A stretch of DNA of 64,000 bases from an uncultured Mediterraneibacter sp. (GCF_934309415.1 NZ_CAKRDI010000001.1:1-64000); one strand, 5' to 3'; counted from the first letter of the stretch, positions 1 through 7,291 are shown. Numbers and translations: made by a program. Notes: a model not told the origin generated them from the sequence alone.

Positions 1-8
1 TTGCAAAC

Positions 9-37
9 TTGACAACTGTATGAAAAACGCTTAAAAT
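9..37 (+). promoter_or_regulatory. Sigma-A-like promoter of the leader/KTR/acetyltransferase unit
   Basis: TTGACA (9-14), a 17-bp spacer and TAAAAT (32-37) form a near-consensus host promoter. It lies just upstream of the leader ORF and of three nested terminator-like hairpins, so it probably drives an attenuated resistance-type operon. Confidence 0.7.
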
Positions 38-69
38 GAAATTATCAAGTTATGGAAGGGGTGAGCACG

Positions 70-162
70 ATGTTATTCGTGAAGCGCTGCGGTGGTTTCG
101 GCTCCACACAATTTTATGAAGCAAAACATTGTGCGGAGCCTTTTCGGAAAGTCAATTTGTAA
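70..162 (+). CDS. Putative leader peptide (30 aa)
   Basis: A 30-codon ORF beginning MLFVKRCGGFGS follows a purine-rich ribosome site and ends just before the first of three terminator hairpins. This is the layout of translational-attenuation leaders upstream of antibiotic-resistance genes in Firmicutes. I do not recognise the peptide itself. If it works as an attenuator, ribosome stalling here would prevent termination at 173-204 or 245-277 and let transcription reach the KTR and acetyltransferase genes. The regulatory role is inferred from position and structure only. Confidence 0.45.
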   Translation: MLFVKRCGGFGSTQFYEAKHCAEPFRKVNL

Positions 163-172
163 AACGGGAAGG

Positions 173-204
173 CCAAGGTAGATATAGGCTACCTTTGGTT
201 TTTG
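173..204 (+). terminator. Attenuator-like hairpin 1
   Basis: CCAAGGTAG pairs with CTACCTTTGG around a 7-nt loop and is followed by TTTTTG. It sits directly after the leader ORF. Confidence 0.6.
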
Positions 205-244
205 TACCCTTTTTACGAATTGACTTAGGCTATAAGTCTATGTA

Positions 245-277
245 GGCCACAAACAATGTTTTGTTTGTGGCCTTTTG
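245..277 (+). terminator. Attenuator-like hairpin 2
   Basis: A perfect 12-bp stem (GGCCACAAACAA / TTGTTTGTGGCC) with a TGTT loop is followed by TTTT. This is a strong intrinsic terminator. Confidence 0.7.
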
Positions 278-303
278 CTGTCTTTATTGTTAAATTTCCC
301 AGC

Positions 304-342
304 AGGGGGCACACAAATTTATTTGTGTTGCCCTCTTTTTTT
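304..342 (+). terminator. Attenuator-like hairpin 3
   Basis: GGGCACACAAAT pairs with ATTTGTGTTGCCC with one mismatch and is followed by seven T. It ends 16 bp before the KTR gene start, so transcription must pass three terminators to enter the operon. Confidence 0.65.
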
Positions 343-358
343 GAAAGGATGATACTAC

Positions 359-559
359 TTGAAAAATAAAGCAATATGGCTCCTCTGTCCTATATGTGGG
401 AATAAAACTCGTCTTAGAGTGAGGACAGATACAGAGCTTATCAATTTTCCACTGTATTGCCCGAAATGTAAACAGGAAACTTTAGTGAATGTCAAAAAAT
501 CAAAACTATCTGTCATCCGCATGGCTGACTTGATTTCTAAGGAGGATAACGAATTATGA
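359..559 (+). CDS. Cysteine-rich KTR domain protein (66 aa)
   Basis: This small zinc-ribbon-like protein has two CPxC pairs ([11 protein letters not shown] and YCPKCKQ). The NKTR string is the signature of the cysteine-rich KTR family, commonly found beside resistance genes in Tn916-type elements. It starts at TTG 359 behind GAAAGG. The stop overlaps the ATG of the acetyltransferase gene, so the two are co-translated. Biochemical function is unknown; metal binding is inferred from the cysteines. Confidence 0.8.
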   Translation: MKNKAIWLLCPICGNKTRLRVRTDTELINFPLYCPKCKQETLVNVKKSKLSVIRMADLISKEDNEL

Positions 560-1182
560 TGGACAAACAAAAAATTTATCCCAGGTCAAAAGATCGGGAA
601 ACTGTATATTTGAAAAATGTCGTTACTGATCCCAGCATCATCGTGGGCGACTACACCATGTATAACGACTTTGTAAACGATCCTGTTGATTTTCAAAAGA
701 ATAATGTTCTTTATCATTATCCCATTAACCATGATAAGCTGGTTATCGGCAAATTTTGTTCTATTGCCTGTGGCGCTCGTTTTTTGTTCAACAGCGCCAA
801 CCACAGCATGACTTCGCTTGCGACCTACCCATTCCCTATTTTCTTTGAGGAATGGGGGCTGGATGTTAGCCACATAACCGAGGCATGGGACAACAAAGGC
901 GATATTGTTATTGGAAGTGATGTCTGGATTGGATACGAGGCCGTGATCTTCGCTGGAGTTACCATAGGGGATGGTGCCATTATTGGCACCAGAGCTGTTG
1001 TAACAAAAGATGTCCCGCCCTATACCATTGTAGGAGGTGTTCCGGCTAAACCTATCCGAAAACGCTTTTCTGATGCAACTATTTCGGCGTTGCTGACAGA
1101 GCGGTGGTGGGATTGGCCGGAAGAAAAAATTGCTCGTAATCTTGCGGCAATCCAATCGGGCCGTATCGATCAATTTAAGTAA
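556..1182 (+). CDS. Vat/CatB-type xenobiotic O-acetyltransferase
   Basis: This 208-residue left-handed beta-helix acetyltransferase belongs to the family of streptogramin A (Vat) and CatB chloramphenicol acetyltransferases. Visible family marks are [18 protein letters not shown], the NSANHSM segment with the likely catalytic histidine (about residue 82), hexapeptide repeats ([23 protein letters not shown]), VGGVPAKPI and a WWDWP C-terminal motif as in Vat enzymes. Expected reaction: acetyl-CoA-dependent O-acetylation of an antibiotic or similar hydroxylated compound in the cytosol. It overlaps the KTR gene behind AAGGAGG, downstream of an attenuator-like leader, which fits inducible resistance cargo. 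Substrate cannot be assigned by eye; a non-resistance XAT-family enzyme is the alternative. Confidence 0.8.
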   Translation: MMDKQKIYPRSKDRETVYLKNVVTDPSIIVGDYTMYNDFVNDPVDFQKNNVLYHYPINHDKLVIGKFCSIACGARFLFNSANHSMTSLATYPFPIFFEEWGLDVSHITEAWDNKGDIVIGSDVWIGYEAVIFAGVTIGDGAIIGTRAVVTKDVPPYTIVGGVPAKPIRKRFSDATISALLTERWWDWPEEKIARNLAAIQSGRIDQFK

Positions 1183-1185
1183 ATA

Positions 1186-1590
1186 TTGAACGGTTATTCA
1201 AATGTTTACAGGGTTACGGACTATTTGCATCCATTTGATGGATATACGTGTCAGCCTGTAATATGCTTTGATGAATTCCGTTCATCCCTCAAATTAAAGG
1301 AAATGCTTCTGTACTGTGATATATATCCGATAGAATTGCCAAGCCGCTATGCAGACAAATTTGCCTGCTACAATAAGGTCTATATTGTTTCAAACTGGGA
1401 TTTGGAAAAACAATATCCTGAGATTCAGAGAGAGGATGAAGAATCATGGAATGCGTTCCTGCGAAGAATCCATAAAGTGATTATTTATGATAAAACAGGA
1501 AAGCAGACAGAGTACAATTCTGTTAAGGAGTATCTGGATAGAAACGATGGCTTTATTGAATATACAGGAGAAGATTTACCTTTTGATTGA
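1186..1590 (+). pseudogene. 3' remnant of plasmid-type Rep SF3 helicase
   Basis: The reading frame opens four bases after the acetyltransferase stop, with only TTG as a possible start and no ribosome site. It encodes about 134 residues resembling the C-terminal helicase half of rolling-circle or viral-type Rep proteins: VICFDEFRSS (Walker B-like), the YADKFACYNKVYIVSNW sensor segment and AFLRRIHKVIIYD. The Walker A and nuclease domains are absent. It most likely became a fragment when the KTR/acetyltransferase cargo inserted into rep. Confidence 0.65.
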
Positions 1591-1604
1591 AAGGAGTGTC
1601 AGAA

Positions 1605-1805
1605 ATGAAAAAGGAAATTCCAATTTGGGAGAAGTATACGCTTAATGTTGAAGAGGCGGCGTTATACTACGGTATTGGAATAAAAAGGTTGTATGAAATA
1701 ATTCGAAGTAATCCCAATGCAGATTTTCTTCTTGAAATTGGTTCACACTACAGGATAAAAAGAAATTTATTTGAAAAATTTCTTGATAAAGTAAACACGG
1801 TGTAA
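1605..1805 (+). CDS. xis: Tn916-family excisionase
   Basis: This 66-residue basic winged-helix protein resembles Tn916 Xis: IPIWEKYTLNVEEAALYYGIGIKRLYEII, then HYRIKRNLFEKFLD. It would bend att-site DNA and bias the integrase toward excision. ATG 1605 is chosen because AAAGGAGTG lies 9-10 bp upstream; an ATG at 1587 lacks a ribosome site. It precedes the integrase, the usual xis-int order, with a terminator-like hairpin between them. Confidence 0.85.
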   Translation: MKKEIPIWEKYTLNVEEAALYYGIGIKRLYEIIRSNPNADFLLEIGSHYRIKRNLFEKFLDKVNTV

Positions 1806-1825
1806 TTAACACTTTTCTATGGCAA

Positions 1826-1876
1826 AGAAGACTATCTGATGGTAAAATGTATTTATCCAAGATAGTCTTCTTTTTT
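1826..1876 (+). terminator. Hairpin between xis and int
   Basis: A perfect 12-bp inverted repeat (AGAAGACTATCT / AGATAGTCTTCT) is followed by TTTTTT. It lies just upstream of the integrase ribosome site and may limit int expression. Confidence 0.65.
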
Positions 1877-1895
1877 GATGAAAGGAGACCGAATT

Positions 1896-3095
1896 ATGAG
1901 TGAGAAAAGGAGAGATAAAAAAGGACGTATTTTACATAATGGCGAGATACAGATGTCAGATGGACGCTACAGATTTAAGTATGTTGATGAAAATAGTAAT
2001 GAAAAAGCTGTTTACAGTTGGAGGCTTGACCACAACGATACAACACCTTCAGGCAAGAAAAGAACGTTATCTTTAAGAGAACTGGAGAAGCAGATACAAG
2101 CAGACTTATTTGACCATATTGTTACAAACGGTGGCAATCTTACAGTATTAGAGCTTGTAGAAAAGTATATTGAAACTAAGACAGGAGTAAGACCAACAAC
2201 ACAAGCTGGATATAATACGGTTGTTAATGTATTGAAAAAAGATTCTTTTGGCAAAAAAAGAATTGATACTGTTAGAATATCAGATGCAAAAACGTGGTTG
2301 ATAAAACTTCAAAAGAAAGATGGACGAAGTTACAGTTCAATTCATTCAATAAGAGGAGTTTTGAGACCTGCCTTTCAGCTTGCGGTGGATGATGACTTAA
2401 TTCGCAAAAATCCATTTTCATTTCAGCTTGTTGATGTAGTTGTAAATGATAGTGTAAGGCGAGAAGCAATCTCTAGGGAAGAAGAACGTAAATTTCTCAA
2501 ATTTGTTAAAGAAGATGCACATTTTAGCAGATACTACGAAGGTATTTATATTCTGTTTAAGACAGGAATGAGAATATCTGAGTTCTGTGGTCTTACAGTA
2601 AGCGATATTGATTTTAAAGAACATAAAATCAATATCGACCATCAGCTTCAAAAGAAGTCGAAGATAGGCTACTACATTGAAGAAACTAAGACTGAAAGTG
2701 GTACAAGAGTTTTACCTATGACAGCGGATGTTGAGGAGTGTTTCAAAAAAATAATTGCAAACAGAAAGCCGCCTAAAGTTGAGCCTATGGTTGATGGTTA
2801 TACAGGATTCCTCTATTTCGATAAAGATGGAAGTATAACCTATGCGCTTCACTGGGAGCATTACTTTAAACATATTGTTGATAAATACAACAGTATTTAT
2901 AAAGTGCAGATGCCCAAAGTGACACCACATGTTTGCAGACATACTTATTGCTCAAATATGGCTAAATCGGGAATGAATCCAAAGACGCTTCAATATCTTA
3001 TGGGGCATTCAGATATTAGCGTAACATTGAATGTTTATACTCATGTCAATTTTGATGATGCCAAAGCTGAAATCGCAAGATTAAAAGTTATGTAA
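1896..3095 (+). CDS. int: Tn916-family tyrosine recombinase (integrase)
   Basis: This 399-residue integrase is collinear with Tn916 Int (about 405 aa). It opens with MSEKRRDKKGRI (N-terminal arm-binding domain), has a SAM-like core-binding domain around residues 100-180, and a catalytic domain with R in the FKTGMRISEF motif, HVCRHTYC (H-x-x-R), GHSDIS and the nucleophile in LNVYTHV (Tyr). All catalytic residues are visible. It would integrate and excise the element at an att site, probably just downstream near 3122-3296. ATG 1896 is chosen for GAAAGGAGA upstream. Confidence 0.92.
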   Translation: MSEKRRDKKGRILHNGEIQMSDGRYRFKYVDENSNEKAVYSWRLDHNDTTPSGKKRTLSLRELEKQIQADLFDHIVTNGGNLTVLELVEKYIETKTGVRPTTQAGYNTVVNVLKKDSFGKKRIDTVRISDAKTWLIKLQKKDGRSYSSIHSIRGVLRPAFQLAVDDDLIRKNPFSFQLVDVVVNDSVRREAISREEERKFLKFVKEDAHFSRYYEGIYILFKTGMRISEFCGLTVSDIDFKEHKINIDHQLQKKSKIGYYIEETKTESGTRVLPMTADVEECFKKIIANRKPPKVEPMVDGYTGFLYFDKDGSITYALHWEHYFKHIVDKYNSIYKVQMPKVTPHVCRHTYCSNMAKSGMNPKTLQYLMGHSDISVTLNVYTHVNFDDAKAEIARLKVM

Positions 3096-3121
3096 AAAGT
3101 CCGTATTTTCGAGAAAAATTC

Positions 3122-3150
3122 AAGGTATAAAATGCAATATTTTATACCTT
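3122..3150. repeat. Palindrome downstream of int
   Basis: AAGGTATAAAAT and ATTTTATACCTT form a 12-bp perfect inverted repeat around a short centre. A further ACTTTATACC follows. It may be the int terminator or integrase arm-type sites beside att. Confidence 0.5.
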
Positions 3151-3257
3151 ACTTTATACCTTTTGCTTGAAATAATATGCCATTTTATGCATATAATATG
3201 CCGAGTTAAGAGGTATGCAAACTTTAAGAAATGCCGAAAATACAAGGAGTTTTAACA

Positions 3258-3296
3258 ATGATAAAAGTATTATTCATCTGCCACGGCAACGTCTGA
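3258..3296 (+). other. Truncated start of LMW phosphatase gene; candidate att site
   Basis: A good ribosome site (AAGGAG) precedes ATG and 12 codons reading MIKVLFICHGNV then stop. This matches the start of low-molecular-weight protein tyrosine phosphatases, whose active-site loop normally continues C-R-S. An integrase that targets this gene would carry such a start to restore the reading frame. Because the gene does not continue, this looks like attP or a junction, not an intact attachment product. Confidence 0.5.
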
Positions 3297-3390
3297 ATAT
3301 TACTATAAAACGTTGAAAATACAGTACTTTTAAAAATAGTAACATCAATTTTATACCGAATTTATACTTTTTAGAAGACCCCCTTGGAAT

Positions 3391-3428
3391 GAGTGTTGAA
3401 AGCGATAATTCAACGCTCTTTTATTTTA
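3391..3428 (+). terminator. Intrinsic terminator
   Basis: A 10-bp stem (GAGTGTTGAA / TTCAACGCTC) is followed by a T-rich tail. It separates the integration module from the following genes. Confidence 0.75.
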
Positions 3429-3519
3429 TCCTAAATCAGTTACCATAACTTACCAGTTGATTTATACCGGTAACCTCAGATACCATAGACTCCTACAAAT
3501 ATTGAACAGGAGATCACTC

Positions 3520-3837
3520 ATGGTATACGAAGGCGAGAAACATTGTCCAATATGTGCAGGGGAATTAAGACCGTATGGTCACGTACATAGAATTATTAGA
3601 GGAAAAGAGGGGAAGAAAGAAACAATCACAATCAGACGACTCAGATGTGTTAAGTGCCATACAGTACATCGTGAATTACCAAAGCGAGCTATTCCGCACT
3701 TGTATTATGATAGAAATATTATTGTCGGTGTTTCAAACGGTTGGATTACGCCAGAGACACTAGGCTTCGAAGATTACCCATGCGAGGCTACAATGAACCG
3801 CTGGCAAAGACTTCATTTTCAACCTGACTTGTTTTAA
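3520..3837 (+). CDS. DUF6431-type cysteine-rich protein
   Basis: This 105-residue protein has CPICAGEL and RCVKCHTVHRELPKRAIPH, giving two CxxC pairs around a basic linker. It resembles the DUF6431 family found near transposition and recombination genes. ATG 3520 follows AGGAGATCACTC; an in-frame ATG at 3457 has no ribosome site. A zinc-ribbon DNA-binding role is inferred from the cysteines. It ends 53 bp before the next gene. Confidence 0.65.
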   Translation: MVYEGEKHCPICAGELRPYGHVHRIIRGKEGKKETITIRRLRCVKCHTVHRELPKRAIPHLYYDRNIIVGVSNGWITPETLGFEDYPCEATMNRWQRLHFQPDLF

Positions 3838-3890
3838 CAAATTATAATGCATACGATATCATCTCTAGTGAAAGGAGATGAGAATTCAAA

Positions 3891-4307
3891 ATGGGAACTA
3901 CTATTAGAGCAGAGTTATCTAAAAACAACCCATATTGGATTGAAAAACACAGATACTATGAACTTAAACATTTTTGTCTGCAGTATCCAATATGGAAAGA
4001 AGCGTACAATTCATTAGGAGGCTTATACAGTCGATCGTTTAGTTTAACAGGTAATACCAGACACAGCGTTACAAACCCTACGGAACGTATAGCACTAGCG
4101 CGAAGCTATTATTTGGAACGAATGAACATGGTAAATCAAGCGGCTGAAGAAGCTGATCCAGAGATAGCTGAGTACGTAGTTATCGGCGTTACACAAGGAA
4201 TATCGTATGACATTTTACGAGTGAATTACAATATCCCTTGTTGTAAAGATGTTTACTATGAAACGTATAGGCACTTCTTCTGGTTGCTTAATAAGATACG
4301 AGATTAG
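3891..4307 (+). CDS. Conserved phage protein, possible ArpU-like regulator
   Basis: This 138-residue soluble protein has a pattern I associate with prophage proteins near integration or late-control regions: NPYWIEKHRYYELKHFCLQYP at the start and GISYDILRVNYNIPCCKDVYYETYRHFFWLL at the end. The C-terminal part looks like a short helix-turn-helix as in ArpU/RinA-type late regulators, but I cannot confirm this. A strong GAAAGGAGATG site precedes it. It converges with the minus-strand gene at 4304, overlapping by 4 bp. Confidence 0.6.
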   Translation: MGTTIRAELSKNNPYWIEKHRYYELKHFCLQYPIWKEAYNSLGGLYSRSFSLTGNTRHSVTNPTERIALARSYYLERMNMVNQAAEEADPEIAEYVVIGVTQGISYDILRVNYNIPCCKDVYYETYRHFFWLLNKIRD

Positions 4308-4585
4308 TCATCGTAGATAGGACATGAAGTTTTACATTTTGGATAAGCACTACATTCACAGCCAGCGCATCCGTTTGGTTGTAGGTCCTCAACTAGAAAA
4401 GACAGTACTTCAGAGAACGGTCCTATAGTAGCGTATTCAAGTAAATTCCATGTTCCGCCACATAATGGACATTTTACAGTATCTGTATCGCCAACTGGTT
4501 GCATAAGTTCGCCACATTCACAAGCTGGTGTTCCATTTAAGTAAGCGTCGATAATTTCTTCTTCGTCATCTACATCAATAAACAT
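4304..4585 (-). CDS. Acidic zinc-ribbon-like protein (93 aa)
   Basis: One of only two convincing minus-strand genes. It has an acidic N-terminus (FIDVDDEEEIIDAY), CECG...CPLCGG as a four-cysteine ribbon and a second cluster, CAGCECSAYPKCKTSCP. AAGGAGGTAACC precedes its ATG. Metal binding is inferred; no function recognised. It is transcribed opposite to its neighbours and so is probably controlled separately. Confidence 0.7.
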   Translation of the reverse strand: MFIDVDDEEEIIDAYLNGTPACECGELMQPVGDTDTVKCPLCGGTWNLLEYATIGPFSEVLSFLVEDLQPNGCAGCECSAYPKCKTSCPIYDD

Positions 4586-4600
4586 AACGGTTACCTCCTT

Positions 4601-4626
4601 CGCGTAAATTACTTGGTCTGTTATGA
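4601..4626 (+). promoter_or_regulatory. Phage-type promoter motif P1
   Basis: CGCG and TTATGA halves with a 20-bp offset, 24 bp before ATG 4651. Confidence 0.7.
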
Positions 4627-4650
4627 AATAAAAGAAAGGGGATGTTCACA

Positions 4651-4899
4651 ATGGACAAAAAATTACAAACATCAATACAGGAGTTAGGAGAAGCTTATGA
4701 TCAGTATTATGAACACATTAAACATTCTACTAAAGAGCAACTTGAAGCCGGATTAAATGAGTATGAAAGACTTAACTTAGAAAAACTTAAAACGTTAGGT
4801 CTAACGACAGATCAGCTTGGTAAATTAGTAGTAATGTTTCATGATGAAGCTCATTTTACCAGATCGATTATTCGACTCCGTTGTAACGACCCAGAGTAA
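4651..4899 (+). CDS. Small alpha-helical protein (82 aa)
   Basis: The sequence is predicted helical and charged (MDKKLQTSIQELGEAYDQYYEHIKH) with no cysteines or membrane segment. ATG 4651 is chosen because AAAGGGGAT sits 8 bp upstream. Unknown function. It is the first gene driven by the repeated phage motif and has its own downstream hairpin. Confidence 0.65.
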   Translation: MDKKLQTSIQELGEAYDQYYEHIKHSTKEQLEAGLNEYERLNLEKLKTLGLTTDQLGKLVVMFHDEAHFTRSIIRLRCNDPE

Positions 4900-4913
4900 C
4901 ATCTGAAATCTTT

Positions 4914-4950
4914 AGGGACAACTGCCTTATGACAACTGTCCCTTTTAGTT
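4914..4950. terminator. Bidirectional terminator-like hairpin
   Basis: AGGGACA pairs with TGTCCC(T) and is flanked by T-runs, between convergent genes ending at 4899 and 4952. Confidence 0.5.
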
Positions 4951-4951
4951 T

Positions 4952-5131
4952 TTACTTGATAGCTATATTTGCATAAATGTCGTCTCTCATAAATACACAA
5001 GATTTACGATCTGCAATCGCAGCGTCTAGTGACATGTTCATGTAGTCGGAACCCTTCACCTCTTCTTCAGTCCACGGATCGTTATAGTCTTCCATGGTGT
5101 CAATAAATATTGCAATTTCATTTTCTTTCAT
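4952..5131 (-). CDS. Small acidic protein (59 aa), minus strand
   Basis: It encodes MKENEIAIFIDTMEDYNDPWTEEEVKGSDY, acidic and soluble, with no recognised family. The start at 5131 is chosen for GAAAGAGGTAAC on the minus strand. An extended -10 promoter (TGGTATAAT) lies upstream, so it is probably read by host polymerase and could be made in the lysogen. Confidence 0.6.
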   Translation of the reverse strand: MKENEIAIFIDTMEDYNDPWTEEEVKGSDYMNMSLDAAIADRKSCVFMRDDIYANIAIK

Positions 5132-5159
5132 ACCGTTACCTCTTTCACATTGTTTTAAC

Positions 5160-5190
5160 ATTATACCATAGTTATCTGATAGAAACTGCT
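5160..5190 (-). promoter_or_regulatory. Extended -10 sigma-A promoter for 4952 gene
   Basis: Reverse strand reads TATGGTATAATG, an extended -10 (TGnTATAAT). No good -35 is visible. It is about 30 bp upstream of the minus-strand start. Confidence 0.55.
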
Positions 5191-5210
5191 GTTTATAAAA
5201 CTTTAATATC

Positions 5211-5236
5211 CGCGAAAATAACGTCTCCTTTTATGA
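5211..5236 (+). promoter_or_regulatory. Phage-type promoter motif P2
   Basis: CGCG-N16-TTATGA, 26 bp before ATG 5263. Confidence 0.75.
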
Positions 5237-5262
5237 GATAAAAACTAAGGAGGTACAAGACT

Positions 5263-5445
5263 ATGAAACTATTATATTTGTATTTATTAATTGGGTGTAT
5301 TTATCAATTTATTATGTTGTGGATTGATATCGTAATGACAAAACAACCACCAACTTTGCTAAAGGCATTAATGTATACAATAACAAATATATTTTTATGG
5401 CCAATTGGTATATACGCAATTATTATCTTACTGAGGAGACATTAA
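5263..5445 (+). CDS. Small two-segment membrane protein (60 aa)
   Basis: Two hydrophobic stretches (residues 3-24 and 34-57) with a short polar link and a basic RRH end suggest two membrane helices. TAAGGAGG precedes the start. Function unknown. It forms a single-gene cassette: motif P2, gene, then a terminator overlapping its stop codon. Confidence 0.65.
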   Translation: MKLLYLYLLIGCIYQFIMLWIDIVMTKQPPTLLKALMYTITNIFLWPIGIYAIIILLRRH

Positions 5446-5462
5446 GTCTCTTCTTTTTATTT
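5433..5462 (+). terminator. Terminator overlapping stop codon
   Basis: GGAGAC / GTCTC(T) stem followed by TTCTTTTTATTTTTG. Confidence 0.55.
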
Positions 5463-5465
5463 TTG

Positions 5466-5482
5466 TATAGATATGGTATACT
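5466..5482 (+). promoter_or_regulatory. Extended -10 promoter of lipoprotein gene
   Basis: ATGGTATACT is an extended -10 element 28 bp before ATG 5510. The phage motif is absent here. Confidence 0.5.
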
Positions 5483-5509
5483 CACGGTATAGGCGAAGGA
5501 GGAATAGTT

Positions 5510-6358
5510 ATGAAAAAGAAAATAGTAATGGTTATGTTAGCAGTGTCAATGATGACAGCAACATTTACTGGTTGTGGCGGCAACCAAAATGAATCTAAAG
5601 AGGAAACAAACCTGACGAAAAATATAAACGATTACAAAGAAATCGAATGGCCGACATCAGATCTTGCAAAATTGGTACCAGTTCCTAAGTCAAATATCGG
5701 TAGTATAATAGTAGAAGAAGAGGATGGTTTCATTATCGATATAGCAAATACATCTACGGAAGATTATGATGCTTATGTAAAAGGATGTATCGATAATGGC
5801 TTTGACGTTGACTATTATAAGAGCGATGATAGTTATATGGCGGAAGATCAAAATGGAAATTCTTTAAGCTTATCGATAGATGACAATTATGTCATGAATG
5901 TAGCTCTTAGCAAATCGTCAGATACGTCTAACGATGATGCAGAAATGAGCACTGATGACATAAACAAAGCTGCGAAAAAACTTGGAGATACACTTAATAA
6001 TGTTAAGAAATCAATCGATAAGAGTACTGATTCATCCGATACATCTAATAATGAGGAAACAGAAACGAAAAACACAAGTGACGAAAACGTAGACGATAAC
6101 GAAATACGTGCTGATATAAAAGAAACCATTGATAGCTACGAGTCGTTTATGAATGAATACGTTGAATTTATGAAGAAGTATAACGATTCAGATGATACAG
6201 CTTCTATGTTAGCGGACTATAGTAAAATGATGACTAAGTATGCAGATTATACACAGAAGATAGATGACCTGAGCGATAAAGATTTAACTACCGCTGAGAA
6301 TGCATATCTGTTAGAAGTACAGTCTAGGGTGCTGGTGAAGATTAACGAAATACAGTAA
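5510..6358 (+). CDS. DUF6591-type lipoprotein
   Basis: This 282-residue lipoprotein has signal MKKKIVMVMLAVSMMTATFTGCGG, with the lipobox cysteine at residue 22. The first folded domain (EIEWPTSDLAKLVPVPKSNIG...) matches the DUF6591 family of Firmicute surface lipoproteins. A long acidic Ser/Thr/Asp/Asn linker follows (about 145-200), then a helical C-terminal domain (EIRADIKETIDSYESFMNEYVEFMKKY). It would sit on the outer face of the membrane. A sigma-A-like extended -10 precedes it, so it may be expressed in the lysogen and alter the host surface. Codon use fits its neighbours. Confidence 0.8.
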   Translation: MKKKIVMVMLAVSMMTATFTGCGGNQNESKEETNLTKNINDYKEIEWPTSDLAKLVPVPKSNIGSIIVEEEDGFIIDIANTSTEDYDAYVKGCIDNGFDVDYYKSDDSYMAEDQNGNSLSLSIDDNYVMNVALSKSSDTSNDDAEMSTDDINKAAKKLGDTLNNVKKSIDKSTDSSDTSNNEETETKNTSDENVDDNEIRADIKETIDSYESFMNEYVEFMKKYNDSDDTASMLADYSKMMTKYADYTQKIDDLSDKDLTTAENAYLLEVQSRVLVKINEIQ

Positions 6359-6384
6359 CGCGAAAAATACTCCTCCTATTAAGG
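6359..6384 (+). promoter_or_regulatory. Phage-type promoter motif P3 (variant)
   Basis: CGCG at 6359 overlaps the previous stop; the distal half is TTAAGG instead of TTATGA. 17 bp before ATG 6402. Confidence 0.5.
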
Positions 6385-6401
6385 AAAGGAGGTACTGTAA
6401 G

Positions 6402-6527
6402 ATGGTTTGGAAAGTAATAAAAGAAGCTTTTAAGTGGCTATTAATAACGTTGCTTATAGGATTCTTTGTATGGTTTTTCCGTAGCATATACAGAACAATC
6501 CGTTACGGAATTAGAGGCTCTAAATAA
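6402..6527 (+). CDS. Single-span membrane peptide (41 aa)
   Basis: Starts MVWKVIKEAFKWLLITLLIG, with one hydrophobic helix (about residues 11-27) and a basic arginine-rich tail. AAAGGAGG is 8-10 bp upstream. Function unknown. A small cassette with its own motif and terminator. Confidence 0.6.
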   Translation: MVWKVIKEAFKWLLITLLIGFFVWFFRSIYRTIRYGIRGSK

Positions 6528-6548
6528 AGGGTCTCTTTTTCTTTTTAT
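6513..6548 (+). terminator. Intrinsic terminator
   Basis: GAGGCTCT pairs with AGGGTCTC (with G-U pairs), then TTTTTCTTTTT. It overlaps the end of gene 6402. Confidence 0.6.
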
Positions 6549-6552
6549 AATA

Positions 6553-6581
6553 TTTACATATGACACTAACTACTATATAAT
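6553..6581 (+). promoter_or_regulatory. Sigma-A promoter of DUF4230 gene
   Basis: TTTACA (6553-6558), a 17-bp spacer and a perfect TATAAT (6576-6581) give a good host promoter. It is 38 bp before ATG 6620, where no phage motif is present. Confidence 0.7.
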
Positions 6582-6619
6582 TACTACATACATGTGAAGA
6601 GAAAAGGGGATAAGAACAT

Positions 6620-7291
6620 ATGAAAAAGATGCGCGTAAATAATGATGACAGTGATATAGCAGAACGTGTAACCGAAATGCCGGTATATGTAAAAAGAATA
6701 ATAAAATATACTATCATTGTTGTTATAAGTTTATTAATTGGTGGAATCTGTGGCTGGCGATTGAATAACTATTTAAATAAAGAAGAAATATCGACCGATT
6801 ATATTAGTGCGAAATTGGAAGACGTCAGTGAACTTACAACACAAAAAATAACATATTCCGCAAGAGTTCCTGTAGATAAAGGATCTATTCCTTTTATAAA
6901 CAAACGCGGGTTTATAATGGAATATAATGCGACTCTTAGAGCTGGTGTAAATATGGAAGAGGTTGATGTAAAACAACGAGGCAATACAATTATAGTAAAA
7001 ATCCCACATGCTAAAGTACTTGATAAACCAAATTTAGATCCAGATTCTATTAAATTTTATGACGAAACCAAAGCATTGTTTAACTGGAGTAAGCACGAAG
7101 ACGTAGCAGAGGCTATTGCGCAGGCTAAAGAAGATATAGAATCAAACCCTTCTATAGATATATCAATGCTATTAACTAGAGCTGACGAAAATGCAGAAGA
7201 GTTAATCCATACTTTACTTGATGATTCTGTAAAAGGTTGCGACGTTGAAGTTAAGTTTATAAAAGATTCGACAACTGCTGATACAAATTAA
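6620..7291 (+). CDS. DUF4230-type membrane-anchored protein
   Basis: This 223-residue protein has one N-terminal membrane helix (about residues 28-50, IIKYTIIVVISLLIGGICGW) and an extracytoplasmic domain. The body (ELTTQKITYSARV...RGNTIIVKIPHAKVLD...SIKFYDETKALF) fits the DUF4230 family of Gram-positive anchored proteins of unknown function. AAAAGGGGATAAG precedes the ATG. With lipoprotein 5510 it forms a pair of host-promoter-driven surface proteins. Confidence 0.75.
   Translation: MKKMRVNNDDSDIAERVTEMPVYVKRIIKYTIIVVISLLIGGICGWRLNNYLNKEEISTDYISAKLEDVSELTTQKITYSARVPVDKGSIPFINKRGFIMEYNATLRAGVNMEEVDVKQRGNTIIVKIPHAKVLDKPNLDPDSIKFYDETKALFNWSKHEDVAEAIAQAKEDIESNPSIDISMLLTRADENAEELIHTLLDDSVKGCDVEVKFIKDSTTADTN

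Noticed and set aside
586..1173. Long minus-strand ORF opposite the acetyltransferase
   Set aside because: It lacks a ribosome site and family match. It is the antisense shadow of the strongly conserved acetyltransferase.
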